A stretch of DNA of 64,000 nt from a virus: positions 25,793 through 89,792 of IMG/VR virus record IMGVR_UViG_3300032093_000060; one strand, given 5' to 3'. Numbering within the stretch: the stretch's first letter is position 1; each line of letters opens with the position of its first letter. The position numbers were made by a program, and so were the translations under genes. This document shows positions 28,806 to 37,012 of this stretch, piece by piece. The notes beneath the pieces were generated by a model that saw only the letters and a list, made by a program, of their open reading frames with translations, ran no database searches and had not been told where the DNA came from.

Positions 28806-30860
28806 TTAATTTCCACAATTGCAAGTAGAATATGTTTTTCCTGAACTGCATGAACAAGGACACTCAGGACACTTATAATTAGGATCCTTGAGAGCTTGTA
28901 AATCTATCAATTCTTTTAAGAGTAACCACTTCTCATCTTCATCTGGACAACAGTTTGTAATCCCATATCTTTTTTCTAAAACAATCTTGTACATAATATC
29001 TGCAAAACGACATGTGATCTCATCATATCTATCAGAGTTACAGTTAGGTGTATTATATCCTGGACGTACTGTTCTATTATTTACAAAGACCGGATGAGGA
29101 CAAACACCATTTTGACATGTACCAAATGTTTCTACATATAGAAATTGACCTTCTGGTAAGTCTGGAAGTATCCACCTCTTAGCACAAATTTTATCAGAAG
29201 TTTCATTTACTAATAATGTAATTTCTACTTCATTATTTTCACAATCAATATAACTTACTGTTTTTGTTGACGCTGTAAGATTTGTGATTTTATTGCAAAG
29301 ACATGGTGCATCTACAAAACAATCTTCACATGTTTCAAAATTAGATACTACAACTACATCTGTAGTTTGTGTAAACACTCTTGTTTCTGTTACTTGCCAA
29401 CAGTTATCACAATTTTCAATTTTGATTACTTCACCAACATGTGTACTTAAGTTTGTTGTAGTGTACAGTATATTGGTTTGATCAAAGCAATCTACTAATT
29501 TATAGTATGTTTTTTTACATGCTGTACAATTCTCAAAAATAAAATCTACAACAACCGGTGTGTCTGTTGGAGGAGCAATTTTTATTTGTTCAACCAAATA
29601 ACATCCACAGTCTATTTCAATAGTTTGACCAATATATTGAGACAAATCTGTTGTAGTATAGAAATGCACTTGATCTGTGTCACAATCAATTAATTTATAT
29701 GCAATTACTGGAATACATGTTTCACAAGAACTATAAAATTGTGTAACTATTACTTCCTGTGCACAATCACAGTCATCAGTGATTTCAATTTCCCAACACC
29801 CTTCTTGACCTACAATTACAACTACTTGGTTATTTAAATAATATTGATTTAAATTTGATTGAGTAGTAATTGTTTCACCAGTTTGACAATTAGTAAGTAA
29901 ATAACATACTTCAGGACATTCTCCATCTATACAAGGAAAACCTTGAACTACTTGATACTCACCAGGAGTTCCTGTTACCCATGGATATACTCTTGAACAA
30001 AACTCATTTGCTGTTGGATCTTTTACAACTTGATTGTCACAGTTAATGTATTGCAATTGCCTTACAGTTCCTGTAATATTATAACATAAACAAGGACATG
30101 GGGCAATGGCTACTGCATTAAATATGACATCTACTGCATTTGAACATGGAGTATCTTTTAAAATTACAAACCAAGTTCCAGCAATTGGACCTGCTTGATT
30201 TGATATTGTTATATACTGACCTATATAAGCTGATAGATCAGTATTAGTATCAAAGAATAAGCCTTCACAGTTTACTAATGTATAACATGGAGGAGGTGGA
30301 CACTCTGGACATTCCCCTGCATAGTCATCACATTCAGCATCAAAGCTTGCTCCATATACAATAAAATTAGCAGGAGGAGGTGGTGCAGGTAGGTTAATGA
30401 ATTCATTAAAATCTATTTCAATAACTTCTACTGAATAACATGAATTTATAAATCCCGGAGGTAATGCAAACAATGGACTTGGTGCAATTACACCACCATA
30501 TTGTAAATAGTCATTTCCTTGAAATTCAAAAAAGTTGTTTTTATCACAACAACTTGAGAATATCATTTTTAAATATGGTGCTGGAATATCACATGGTATA
30601 CAGTCTGCACTTAAACATCCAAAATCTGTTACTGTAAAATCAGCAACATCAGGTGCATTTGGATATAAGTTAAATACAGCACCCTGATAAGTAATGGTGT
30701 AACAATATCCGGTTTGGAAATTTACACCACCTGAAATTGTTGGTAGCCCAGTATAGACAAAAGTTCCATTAAGTGGTAATGTTGCATTTGGAATATTAAA
30801 AAGACCATCCTGATCTCCATCACAACAAGCAATTATTCTATAATAGGGTACTCCAGACAT
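28806..30860 (-). CDS. Cysteine-rich repeat protein, probable surface adhesin (684 aa)
   Basis: At least four units of roughly 60-100 residues repeat the pattern Tyr-x-Leu-x-x-Cys, a Thr-x-x-Asp-Leu-Ser-x-Tyr-x-Gly-Gln segment, Cys-Trp-x-Val/Ile, and a closing Cys-x-x-Cys. The units lie roughly between residues 190 and 540. Cysteines are very frequent, with many Cys-Pro-Cys and Cys-x-Cys pairs. This is unusual for a cytoplasmic protein and suggests disulfides or bound metal on the outside of the particle. The C-terminal 40 residues are a cysteine cluster. The gene lies between fibre genes and overlaps the preceding zinc-finger-like gene by one base. I recall similar repeats in large environmental phages, without a known function. 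Confidence 0.72.
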   Translation of the reverse strand: MSGVPYYRIIACCDGDQDGLFNIPNATLPLNGTFVYTGLPTISGGVNFQTGYCYTITYQGAVFNLYPNAPDVADFTVTDFGCLSADCIPCDIPAPYLKMIFSSCCDKNNFFEFQGNDYLQYGGVIAPSPLFALPPGFINSCYSVEVIEIDFNEFINLPAPPPPANFIVYGASFDAECDDYAGECPECPPPPCYTLVNCEGLFFDTNTDLSAYIGQYITISNQAGPIAGTWFVILKDTPCSNAVDVIFNAVAIAPCPCLCYNITGTVRQLQYINCDNQVVKDPTANEFCSRVYPWVTGTPGEYQVVQGFPCIDGECPEVCYLLTNCQTGETITTQSNLNQYYLNNQVVVIVGQEGCWEIEITDDCDCAQEVIVTQFYSSCETCIPVIAYKLIDCDTDQVHFYTTTDLSQYIGQTIEIDCGCYLVEQIKIAPPTDTPVVVDFIFENCTACKKTYYKLVDCFDQTNILYTTTNLSTHVGEVIKIENCDNCWQVTETRVFTQTTDVVVVSNFETCEDCFVDAPCLCNKITNLTASTKTVSYIDCENNEVEITLLVNETSDKICAKRWILPDLPEGQFLYVETFGTCQNGVCPHPVFVNNRTVRPGYNTPNCNSDRYDEITCRFADIMYKIVLEKRYGITNCCPDEDEKWLLLKELIDLQALKDPNYKCPECPCSCSSGKTYSTCNCGN

Positions 30861-31054
30861 TATTGAGTATATTTTTTTAGTTCATCCACTTTGTTTGGTT
30901 CTTTTGTATAATCAATTTGAACCGGTTGTATTTTTGTTTTAAGAGATGCTTCATAAGATAATAAGCAAGTAGAACAAACTGCTTTTCCATCACTTGCGGT
31001 TCTTCTTTGACATCCACAAGAAAGAGCACTTTTACAATTTATACATGTTGACAT
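30860..31054 (-). CDS. Small cysteine-rich (zinc-finger-like) protein (64 aa)
   Basis: The first 35 residues hold six cysteines arranged as Cys-x-x-Cys, Cys-x-Cys and Cys-x-x-Cys, enough for one or two bound zinc ions; the remaining half is Lys/Glu-rich and helical. The stop shares a base with the start of the 684-residue adhesin gene. It could be a small structural, chaperone or regulatory protein; the sequence does not decide. Confidence 0.62.
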   Translation of the reverse strand: MSTCINCKSALSCGCQRRTASDGKAVCSTCLLSYEASLKTKIQPVQIDYTKEPNKVDELKKYTQ

Positions 31055-31073
31055 AGTTGTTGGTTTTTATAGT

Positions 31074-31613
31074 TTAACAATTTTTACATTCAAATTTATT
31101 TAAAAGTTTTACTGCATAGTTAAATAAAGTCATACCTTCTTGACTTAAATGGCATGTTTCTATTTTAGCTTTTGCGGCATCCAAATACATTCTAATTAAT
31201 CTTAGCTCTCTCAGCTTCTCTTTAATCTTTGCAGGAGGATCACAATTTGCAGCATCTATATTACAAAGAATTTTCTCATATTTATTTAATGCACATGTAA
31301 TTCTTAAGTGATTATATTCTACATACACTTTACACTCTGGATCTACTGCATATTTTACTATATATAAACCATCAGGTAAGTTTACGTAAGAAGTACCACA
31401 ACTTTCTGTTTGTAATTCTAAATCACATGCTGTAAGAGTTGGAGTTGAATTTGGAACAAAATGTAATTCAACAGCACTGAATCCAGGAACCGTTACAAAT
31501 AATCTAGGTCTGAATATTCCTACTAATGGTGAATATACACTTGTGTCAAATATCTTAAACACACATGAATTTGAAACAGTAGGTATTTCTAAACTTAATA
31601 CATGATTTGCCAT
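31074..31613 (-). CDS. Conserved structural-type protein, first gene of the fibre unit (179 aa)
   Basis: The N-terminal 115 residues look like a beta-sandwich (alternating hydrophobics, then Leu-Pro-Asp-Gly-Leu-Tyr-Ile-Val-Lys-Tyr), and the C-terminal 60 are helical with charged heptads and end in Cys-Lys-Asn-Cys. I recall related proteins in large Bacteroidota phages but no assigned function. It opens the fibre unit after the terminator at 31625-31663 and could be an attachment or assembly factor for the fibres that follow. Confidence 0.66.
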   Translation of the reverse strand: MANHVLSLEIPTVSNSCVFKIFDTSVYSPLVGIFRPRLFVTVPGFSAVELHFVPNSTPTLTACDLELQTESCGTSYVNLPDGLYIVKYAVDPECKVYVEYNHLRITCALNKYEKILCNIDAANCDPPAKIKEKLRELRLIRMYLDAAKAKIETCHLSQEGMTLFNYAVKLLNKFECKNC

Positions 31614-31624
31614 ATTCTTTATAA

Positions 31625-31663
31625 TAAAAAAGGAGAGGAGAGATTATACTCTCACTCTCCTTT
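31625..31663 (-). terminator. Intrinsic terminator after the 470-residue structural gene
   Basis: On the minus strand a nine-base-pair stem (AAAGGAGAG / CTCTCCTTT), with an inner GAG/CTC extension, runs into a T-rich tail. It separates the head unit from the fibre unit. Confidence 0.85.
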
Positions 31664-31684
31664 ATGAGTTTATATCTACTAAAA

Positions 31685-33097
31685 TTAGATTACCGGACTA
31701 GTTACAGCAGGTAGTGGCACATTAGGTGTAGATGCTGCACAAGCTACTCCAAGAGGAATGCTGTCAACAATACAACTAGATTCACAACTTGTTAACCAAG
31801 CAACTAACTGATTGTAGATGGTAGTACCAATTGCACCCAAAGTTCCATTAAGAGCTGGGTTAGCTGGAGTAATGATCTCAATTAAATACTGATCATTATC
31901 AAACGTTCCAGTTGGATTGTAAAGTCTAGGAACATTATGCTGAATGAAAATTCTATCATAGTAAGCATTTCTAGACAAACCAGCAGCTTGATACAAGTCA
32001 TATCCTTGAGTAATTTCTCGGATACGTAGATCAGTTGCAAGATGGTTTTGTCTGTATGCTTCAGAAAGAACTACATCTCTTACTACAGTTTCTCCAATAC
32101 CATTTGATTGGCGACCATAACATTGTACACCAACACAAAGTGATTGGAATTCACAAGGTGAACCTGTGTAATCTACTTCAGAAGCATAGATTCTTACTGG
32201 CTCTAATTCATAGAAATCAGAAACTTGGAACGTACAGTTACCAAATTTAGTTTCTACATAAGCTCCATTAAGAACTAAACCAGCACACTCACCAGCTTGA
32301 TATCCAAGATCTGGATCTGCAGGAGTACCGAAAGTACTATAGTGTAAATAACTTACACCAGGAATTACAGGTAAAGAAGTTAATACAACTTCTTCTGGAT
32401 AGTAATATTTCCAGTTTAAACCATTATCGTTAGTAAATGTAACAATAGGATACGCAAATTGATTTAATAATACATTTTGTCTTAATTGTTGAGCCCATGC
32501 AATAAATACTCTACGTGGATCTACTGGAGTTGGAGTAGCAAGTGGAGTTACAGGACAACATCCAGTGTAAGCTTCAAGAGTCTCATATCCATTGTGGTTC
32601 AAAGTTCTAAGAACTGGAGAACCTTTAACATCAATGCGTAAGTAATAAGTCTCACCACATAAGAATTGCTTACAACAAGTACCAGCAGTTTCTCCTGGTT
32701 CAGAAGAAGAAGGTGGGTTAAGTAAGTTCCATGGAGTTACACCAACGTTCAAAATATAGTTTTGTGGAGCATTTGCAGGAACTGCATACATTCTACTAGC
32801 ATATCTAGATTTGATAGTCTTACTTTTGTTAGACTCTAAGTATCCTCCAGCGAAAGGACCAATTTTGTCATTTGCCATTAAAGATCCAGTTGCAATAATT
32901 ACTTCACAACAAGAAGGATCTAATGGAGATGGACTGTTAAGAACAGGTCTTACTGTAAATGTATTAGGGTCAATCCAAGTAAGTTGCCCTGCAGTAAGCA
33001 TGTTTGCTGTAGATGTACCTAACTGTACACCACTAAGCGGAGAAATACCCTGGGTTGCCACCATGGTCTTTCTATAAGCGTGATTAAAATAAGCCAT
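31685..33097 (-). CDS. Virion structural protein (470 aa)
   Basis: The protein is beta-rich with several Cys-Cys pairs. A Lys-Gln-Phe-Leu-Cys-Gly-Glu-Thr-Tyr-Tyr-Leu-Arg segment and the following Ala-Tyr-Thr-Gly-Cys-Cys match, from memory, an abundant structural protein of large environmental phages. There are no signal peptide, membrane or enzyme motifs. It is flanked by a terminator downstream and an AT-rich motif upstream (33126-33139), so it may be separately expressed at high level. It could be a tail or capsid decoration protein. In a short-tailed crAss-like phage its exact position is unclear. Confidence 0.7.
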   Translation of the reverse strand: MAYFNHAYRKTMVATQGISPLSGVQLGTSTANMLTAGQLTWIDPNTFTVRPVLNSPSPLDPSCCEVIIATGSLMANDKIGPFAGGYLESNKSKTIKSRYASRMYAVPANAPQNYILNVGVTPWNLLNPPSSSEPGETAGTCCKQFLCGETYYLRIDVKGSPVLRTLNHNGYETLEAYTGCCPVTPLATPTPVDPRRVFIAWAQQLRQNVLLNQFAYPIVTFTNDNGLNWKYYYPEEVVLTSLPVIPGVSYLHYSTFGTPADPDLGYQAGECAGLVLNGAYVETKFGNCTFQVSDFYELEPVRIYASEVDYTGSPCEFQSLCVGVQCYGRQSNGIGETVVRDVVLSEAYRQNHLATDLRIREITQGYDLYQAAGLSRNAYYDRIFIQHNVPRLYNPTGTFDNDQYLIEIITPANPALNGTLGAIGTTIYNQLVAWLTSCESSCIVDSIPLGVACAASTPNVPLPAVTSPVI

Positions 33098-33125
33098 TTG
33101 TTTTTGTTTTAGTTAATAAATATAC

Positions 33126-33139
33126 TATAATATAGTAAA
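33126..33139 (-). promoter_or_regulatory. AT-rich upstream motif variant
   Basis: TATAATATAGTAAA lies 28 bases before the ATG at 33097 and differs from the 13-base consensus by a short GT insertion or substitution; the preceding TATAC extends the similarity to 56264-56281. Confidence 0.5.
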
Positions 33140-33158
33140 AAGTTTTTTAATCTCCAAA

Positions 33159-33677
33159 TTATTTTAAGAAAAGTAATTTATACTTAGCTGAGTTAAGCGC
33201 ATCCTTTACCAAGTCTAAGTTATTTACTATTTCTGAGTAAGGCAACATGCCTTGTAACTTGTTAATCATTCCATAAATATCTCTGATGTAACCAACTGCA
33301 TCAGCTGTTGTATCTAGAGTTCTTGGTGGTACCTCTTTATATGAAAGTAATTTCTCAGCAGCTCCCTGATATCCTTCTATAAGAGTATCTGCAAAATCTG
33401 GTATTGCATCATAAAGATTATTCAAAGCTTTATGTGCAGCATATGATCCTTCACCTTTTACCTTTAAGTGCAGTTTATGAAAGCTTGTTCTTGCATTCAT
33501 TAATTCACTAGCACATGCAGCAACCATTGTATCTAATGAACTACCACCTACACCAGTATCTGGAGTTGGTTGTGGTTTTGCAGGTTCACTTTTTGGTTGA
33601 GTTACTGTTACCTGTGGTCTACTAATTGTTTTAGTAGGTTCAGGATTTCTTTTTAAAAGTCTTGATTTTGCTTCCAT
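33159..33677 (-). CDS. Dps-like (ferritin-superfamily) protein (172 aa)
   Basis: After a Pro/Lys/Thr-rich N-terminal tail of about 45 residues comes a four-helix-type domain. Its segment with His70, Lys-Val-Lys-Gly, His82, Asp97 and Glu101 has the same spacing (12, 15 and 4) as the ferroxidase ligands of Dps proteins (His31, His43, Asp58, Glu62 in Listeria numbering), and the surrounding His-x-x-His-Leu and Asp-x-Leu-Ile-Glu contexts also match. The Asp47 equivalent is Asn86. Dps proteins bind DNA and oxidise iron. The gene is encoded among head proteins, so it may be packaged or protect DNA during assembly; iron oxidation is inferred from ligands only. Confidence 0.75.
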   Translation of the reverse strand: MEAKSRLLKRNPEPTKTISRPQVTVTQPKSEPAKPQPTPDTGVGGSSLDTMVAACASELMNARTSFHKLHLKVKGEGSYAAHKALNNLYDAIPDFADTLIEGYQGAAEKLLSYKEVPPRTLDTTADAVGYIRDIYGMINKLQGMLPYSEIVNNLDLVKDALNSAKYKLLFLK

Positions 33678-33679
33678 TA

Positions 33680-34378
33680 TTAGTTATTTCTTTCTGCACC
33701 TTCTGTACCTCTAGAGAATTGATTACCTGATTCAATATCTCCGGCAAGTATACTAGCTGCCTCATCTATTATTAATTCAATTATATCATCTTTAAATTCT
33801 GACTCAACATTGGTTGTAGAAGCTATGTTAGTATAAGGATCTACACAACCGTCAATTTGAATTTTAATTGGTTGTCTATAATATATAAGATCAACCTCTT
33901 CAATATCAAATTCATTATTTGTATAGACATTTACATTACCACTCTTTAATGTTGCAAAAGTTTCACTCCATTCAAAATTTGGTTGTTTTGATTTGTCTCT
34001 TAAAAGTTCTCTTAAGTTACCTTCTTCTGCAAGGTATACCATCATTGATCTTTTATCACAACAGTCTTTTCTAGCTAGTACATCAACTCTTTTCCATTGA
34101 AGATAGTCTTCAGGTAAAGCACCAGTATAATAGTATTCTTTATCTGCAATAGTGACGTCATAAGTTTGAAGAAGAACTTGTAAATCATCTTTTCTTCTTG
34201 TTGAACCTTCATCACCTTCTTTAGTAAGATTAATACCATGAAGTTGTCTCCGGGCCCATTCAACCTGAGCCTTATTAAAGGCCTCAACAATTTGCCAGCA
34301 AGTTATGTTATCATAGTCCTGACTGTCTAGCTTATTGAGCCTTTGTTTAATCTTTATGGTAAGAGTACTATTAAGCAT
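33680..34378 (-). CDS. Ring/connector protein of crAss-like type (232 aa)
   Basis: The N-terminal 60 residues (Ile-Lys-Gln-Arg-Leu-Asn-Lys-Leu-Asp-Ser, then Trp-Gln-Ile-Val-Glu-Ala-Phe-Asn-Lys-Ala-Gln) match a head-tail ring protein recalled from crAss-like phages. A beta-rich middle with a Tyr-Tyr-x-x-Gly-Ala-Leu-Pro-Glu-Asp-Tyr segment is followed by an acidic helical C-terminus. It would stack below the portal to form the neck. Two bases separate it from the Dps-like gene and three from the upstream 188-residue gene, so all three are cotranscribed. Confidence 0.74.
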   Translation of the reverse strand: MLNSTLTIKIKQRLNKLDSQDYDNITCWQIVEAFNKAQVEWARRQLHGINLTKEGDEGSTRRKDDLQVLLQTYDVTIADKEYYYTGALPEDYLQWKRVDVLARKDCCDKRSMMVYLAEEGNLRELLRDKSKQPNFEWSETFATLKSGNVNVYTNNEFDIEEVDLIYYRQPIKIQIDGCVDPYTNIASTTNVESEFKDDIIELIIDEAASILAGDIESGNQFSRGTEGAERNN

Positions 34379-34381
34379 GTC

Positions 34382-34948
34382 TTATTTTTTTCTTTTTACA
34401 GGACCACCTTTTTTACTCTTGGTCTTTTGAACATTCATATATTCTTCATATGCTCCTTGTATGGGTGGATAAACAATTGGTGCATTAGCTCTACTCTTTA
34501 GTAGTTTTTTTACGTCCATGTTACGTTCTTCACTAGGTGCATACATTCTTGGACCTCTACCATTAGACATTGGGTCATTATTTAATGCTGCAGCATTAGC
34601 AAAAATAGATTGTGCTTCAGTCATAGGTCCCATTTGTATACCATTGTCAGCTCTTTTTAATGACTTTTTAAACATATCCATTTCCCCACCAGCTTGCTTA
34701 ATAGCTTTTTCTTTATTATCATTAAAGAATTTAAGTGGATTTACTTTTGTATCTCTAGACATTCTAGAAACTACATCTCCCTTTTTATTAGTTCTAGTTT
34801 TCTCAATGTGTTTTCCACCACTTGGCATTTTAAAAACCTCCTTGGACATTTTACTGCCAAATAAACCGGCTCTTTCAATAAGTTTTCCTTGAACTTCTTT
34901 ACCATCAAATTCTCTAGATATTGATGAAACTTTTCTACCCTTTCCCAT
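34382..34948 (-). CDS. Basic protein, head unit (188 aa)
   Basis: A strongly basic protein with Lys-rich segments, a Gly-Gly-Glu in the middle and Lys-Lys-Gly-Gly-Pro near the C-terminal Lys-Arg-Lys-Lys. A beta-forming N-terminal half (Val-Ser-Ser-Ile-Ser-Arg-Glu-Phe-Asp) precedes a Met/Asn-rich linker. It is the largest of the basic proteins next to the ring gene apart from the 296-residue one. High charge suggests contact with packaged DNA; I do not recognise a family. Confidence 0.62.
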   Translation of the reverse strand: MGKGRKVSSISREFDGKEVQGKLIERAGLFGSKMSKEVFKMPSGGKHIEKTRTNKKGDVVSRMSRDTKVNPLKFFNDNKEKAIKQAGGEMDMFKKSLKRADNGIQMGPMTEAQSIFANAAALNNDPMSNGRGPRMYAPSEERNMDVKKLLKSRANAPIVYPPIQGAYEEYMNVQKTKSKKGGPVKRKK

Positions 34949-34953
34949 AATTA

Positions 34954-35334
34954 TTATTTTTTACGCATTTTACTTAATGTAATAGCAAGTCTTGCTCTTT
35001 GCCCAAGCTTACCACCCTTCTTTGCCGCAGCTTGTAGTTTGGCTTTAGGAATTTTCTCACCTTTTTTAACACCAAGAGATTCTCTTAATGCCCCAGGTTT
35101 TTTAATAGCTCCTTTTATCCAACCACCTTTTTTAGCACTAAAAAGTTTAGGCTCTGGTTTTTCAGGTTCCATATTTATCGTAGGTTTATTAGCACCTCTT
35201 AAAACTCCTTTAAGTGTTCTTGTTTCTTTAACACTTTCAGGTTCACCATATCTTTTTTTAACTACTGTTTTGTAGTTACCATCTGGAGAGTAAAACTTTT
35301 GTTTTGCTTCTCTTGGATTTTTTTTATTAGGCAT
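34954..35334 (-). CDS. Small basic phage protein (126 aa)
   Basis: The last 55 residues contain the segment Ser-Leu-Gly-Val-Lys-Lys-Gly-Glu-Lys-Ile-Pro, then Ala-Ala-Ala-Lys-Lys-Gly-Gly-Lys-Leu-Gly-Gln-Arg-Ala-Arg-Leu-Ala, which I recall from small proteins of many environmental phages. The first half is Lys/Glu/Pro-rich with another Lys-Lys-Gly-Gly. It is probably a DNA-binding virion or head-associated protein, an inference from charge and location. Confidence 0.66.
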   Translation of the reverse strand: MPNKKNPREAKQKFYSPDGNYKTVVKKRYGEPESVKETRTLKGVLRGANKPTINMEPEKPEPKLFSAKKGGWIKGAIKKPGALRESLGVKKGEKIPKAKLQAAAKKGGKLGQRARLAITLSKMRKK

Positions 35335-35379
35335 GACTTTACTTTTTTACTTTACCTTTATTTCTACAACTACACATAA

Positions 35380-35562
35380 CTATTTCTTTTTACCTGCTCT
35401 TTTTTTAGCTCCAGCTATTCTATCAGCAGCAGTTGGTTTAGGATTATTATCAATACCAGCTATTACTGAAAGTAAACCAAATTTACTTTTAGCACCACCT
35501 TCTTTGTATTTACCTTGGATCATTGCTTTAGGCATTGCCTTTTTAGTCATCATCTTTTTCAT
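35380..35562 (-). CDS. Small basic protein (60 aa)
   Basis: I place the start at the ATG at 35562 (Met-Lys-Lys-Met-Met), 14 bases after the stop of the upstream gene. A farther upstream ATG at 35607 would add 15 residues and overlap that gene. The product is Lys/Ala-rich, has a Glu-Gly-Gly and a short hydrophobic stretch near the middle, and ends in Lys-Lys-Lys. No family is recognised. Confidence 0.6.
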   Translation of the reverse strand: MKKMMTKKAMPKAMIQGKYKEGGAKSKFGLLSVIAGIDNNPKPTAADRIAGAKKRAGKKK

Positions 35563-35576
35563 ATCTATTGATTTAA

Positions 35577-35825
35577 TTATCCTCCATATAATGGTCTTGT
35601 ACCGCAACCCCCACTAGCTAATCTAACTAGCCCTGGAGCACAACTGTGTTTAACTTTATCAACCATACCACCAGCTTTCATAACCATTGGATTAGTTGTA
35701 GCATTATATCCAGGCATAGTTTTAGTCATATAAGCTTGACCACCCGCAGCCATTTTTATTTTTTTTACAGGACCACCAGCTTTCATTTTGCCGCATCCCA
35801 TTTTACAAGTCTTCATAGTTTTCAT
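35577..35825 (-). CDS. Small Gly-Gly-motif protein (82 aa)
   Basis: Four x-Gly-Gly motifs (Ala-Gly-Gly three times, Ser-Gly-Gly) and a terminal Tyr-Gly-Gly fall in 82 residues, with six Lys/Met-rich stretches between them and cysteines near both ends. It is the densest example of the x-Gly-Gly motif that marks many presumed virion proteins here. The composition resembles small proteins recalled from environmental phages; function unknown. Confidence 0.62.
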   Translation of the reverse strand: MKTMKTCKMGCGKMKAGGPVKKIKMAAGGQAYMTKTMPGYNATTNPMVMKAGGMVDKVKHSCAPGLVRLASGGCGTRPLYGG

Positions 35826-35841
35826 AATAATATATAATAAT

Positions 35842-36123
35842 TTAACAATTCCATTTTCTCAAGGACTTGTTAATCCTTGAATCAGGATCATTAGCTGTCT
35901 TTGAGCTTGTTAGTTTTTTCTTCATACCAGACATTCTTGCACAGAAAGACTTTCTTCTATTAGCATCTTTACTTCCAGCTTTTAGTTTAGATGGTTTAGT
36001 AGTCACAGCTGTCTTAAGTTTACTACCAGGATTAGCTGCTCTATAACTAGCTACTCCTTTAGCATTAAGACCTCCTTCTGGATTCTTACCCTCTTTTCTT
36101 TGCCATGCTGGTGACTTTGCCAT
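35842..36123 (-). CDS. DUF6321-like small basic protein (93 aa)
   Basis: The sequence Trp-Gln-Arg-Lys-Glu-Gly-Lys-Asn-Pro-Glu-Gly-Gly-Leu-Asn followed by Asn-Arg-Arg-Lys-Ser-Phe-Cys-Ala-Arg-Met-Ser-Gly-Met and a C-terminal Leu-Arg-Lys-Trp matches what I remember of a domain of unknown function shared by phages and nucleocytoplasmic large DNA viruses. It shares a base with the upstream 139-residue gene. A nucleic acid role is plausible because of the charge; nothing catalytic is visible. Confidence 0.7.
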   Translation of the reverse strand: MAKSPAWQRKEGKNPEGGLNAKGVASYRAANPGSKLKTAVTTKPSKLKAGSKDANRRKSFCARMSGMKKKLTSSKTANDPDSRINKSLRKWNC

Positions 36124-36542
36124 TATTTTTTCTTTGTCTTTAATGTACCACCTTTTTTATAAGTACCAAAAGACGGTCCGGAAAGAGGTTGAAAATTTTT
36201 CTTTTCTCTTCTTGCACTCTTTCTTAATAATCTTTTTTCCTCTCTTATATCTGCTTTTGCATTAGCTTTTTCAGTTGTTTTTTCACTATTTGCAATTTTA
36301 GCTGCTACACCAATTGCAGTTCCACCAGCAATTGCCCCTAGAATATTTTTCAATGGGGATGTTGGTTTAGCATAATTAGTTGTATTACATGGATAACAAT
36401 TAGGTATTGTACCACATTGACCTGCAGGACAATCTGTTTTAACTGATGTTCCTGTCTTAGCTTTTTTTAAAGCTTTAGGTTTTTTACCAGCTTTCTTCAT
36501 TGAGATAGCTATTGCTGCTTGTTGTGCTTTACTTCCTGCCAT
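36123..36542 (-). CDS. Basic protein with cysteine loop and glycine-rich hydrophobic segment (139 aa)
   Basis: A Lys-rich N-terminus is followed by a cysteine-containing loop (Asp-Cys-Pro-Ala-Gly-Gln-Cys, then Cys-Tyr-Pro-Cys) at about residues 38-53, a glycine/alanine-rich hydrophobic segment near 67-85 that could cross a membrane, and a basic tail with Tyr-Lys-Lys-Gly-Gly. It overlaps the upstream gene by 14 bases. It may be a membrane-active or packaged protein; the family is unknown. Confidence 0.6.
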   Translation of the reverse strand: MAGSKAQQAAIAISMKKAGKKPKALKKAKTGTSVKTDCPAGQCGTIPNCYPCNTTNYAKPTSPLKNILGAIAGGTAIGVAAKIANSEKTTEKANAKADIREEKRLLRKSARREKKNFQPLSGPSFGTYKKGGTLKTKKK

Positions 36543-36768
36543 TTTTTTTCTTTTTAGGATAAGGATTTTCCTTGTGCCATTTTTTAGTTGCTGCTATACC
36601 TTGTTTAATAGTTTTTGCTCCTGCTTTCTGTGTTAAGTTAATTGTGTCCCATTTACCTTTATCTTTTGTGGGATGATTAACCATTATATCACCAGGTTTA
36701 CCTTTTCCTATTTTATTAGTTTTTTTGTAAATCCTATGTTTTTCACCATCAGCAGTAACTCTTGCCAT
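36529..36768 (-). CDS. Small basic phage protein (79 aa)
   Basis: The segment Gly-Lys-Gly-Lys-Pro-Gly-Asp-Ile-Met-Val-Asn-His-Pro followed by Lys-Gly-Lys-Trp-Asp-Thr-Ile-Asn-Leu is one I recall from small proteins in environmental phages of Bacteroidota. It ends in a Lys/Pro-rich tail. The stop overlaps the next gene by 14 bases. Function unknown; probably linked to head or packaged DNA by location. Confidence 0.65.
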   Translation of the reverse strand: MARVTADGEKHRIYKKTNKIGKGKPGDIMVNHPTKDKGKWDTINLTQKAGAKTIKQGIAATKKWHKENPYPKKKKNGRK

Positions 36769-36770
36769 GA

Positions 36771-37010
36771 TTAAATCTTTTTGCCAGCAGCAATGCTATT
36801 AAACTCTTTAGCTTTTTCTGCTGCCATCTTTTTTACATCTGCCATTAACTTTGCATTCTTCTGAATCTCAGAAGCTCTCTGTAATGTAGACATAGCAGAT
36901 TCAATTTCCCATTTTCTCATGTCTGCTTTGCTACCACCTAAAATAGAAATACCAAGTGAAGAGGATTTCTTAGCTGGTGTTGATTTTGTTGTTGTTTTCT
37001 TAATTGCCAT
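36771..37010 (-). CDS. Small basic helical protein (79 aa)
   Basis: A Lys/Thr/Ser-rich N-terminal tail of 25 residues leads to a helical region with regularly spaced Met, Leu and Ala. Two bases separate it from the next gene. No motif is recognised; it belongs to the basic cassette 34382-38600. Confidence 0.58.
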   Translation of the reverse strand: MAIKKTTTKSTPAKKSSSLGISILGGSKADMRKWEIESAMSTLQRASEIQKNAKLMADVKKMAAEKAKEFNSIAAGKKI

Positions 37011-37012
37011 AA

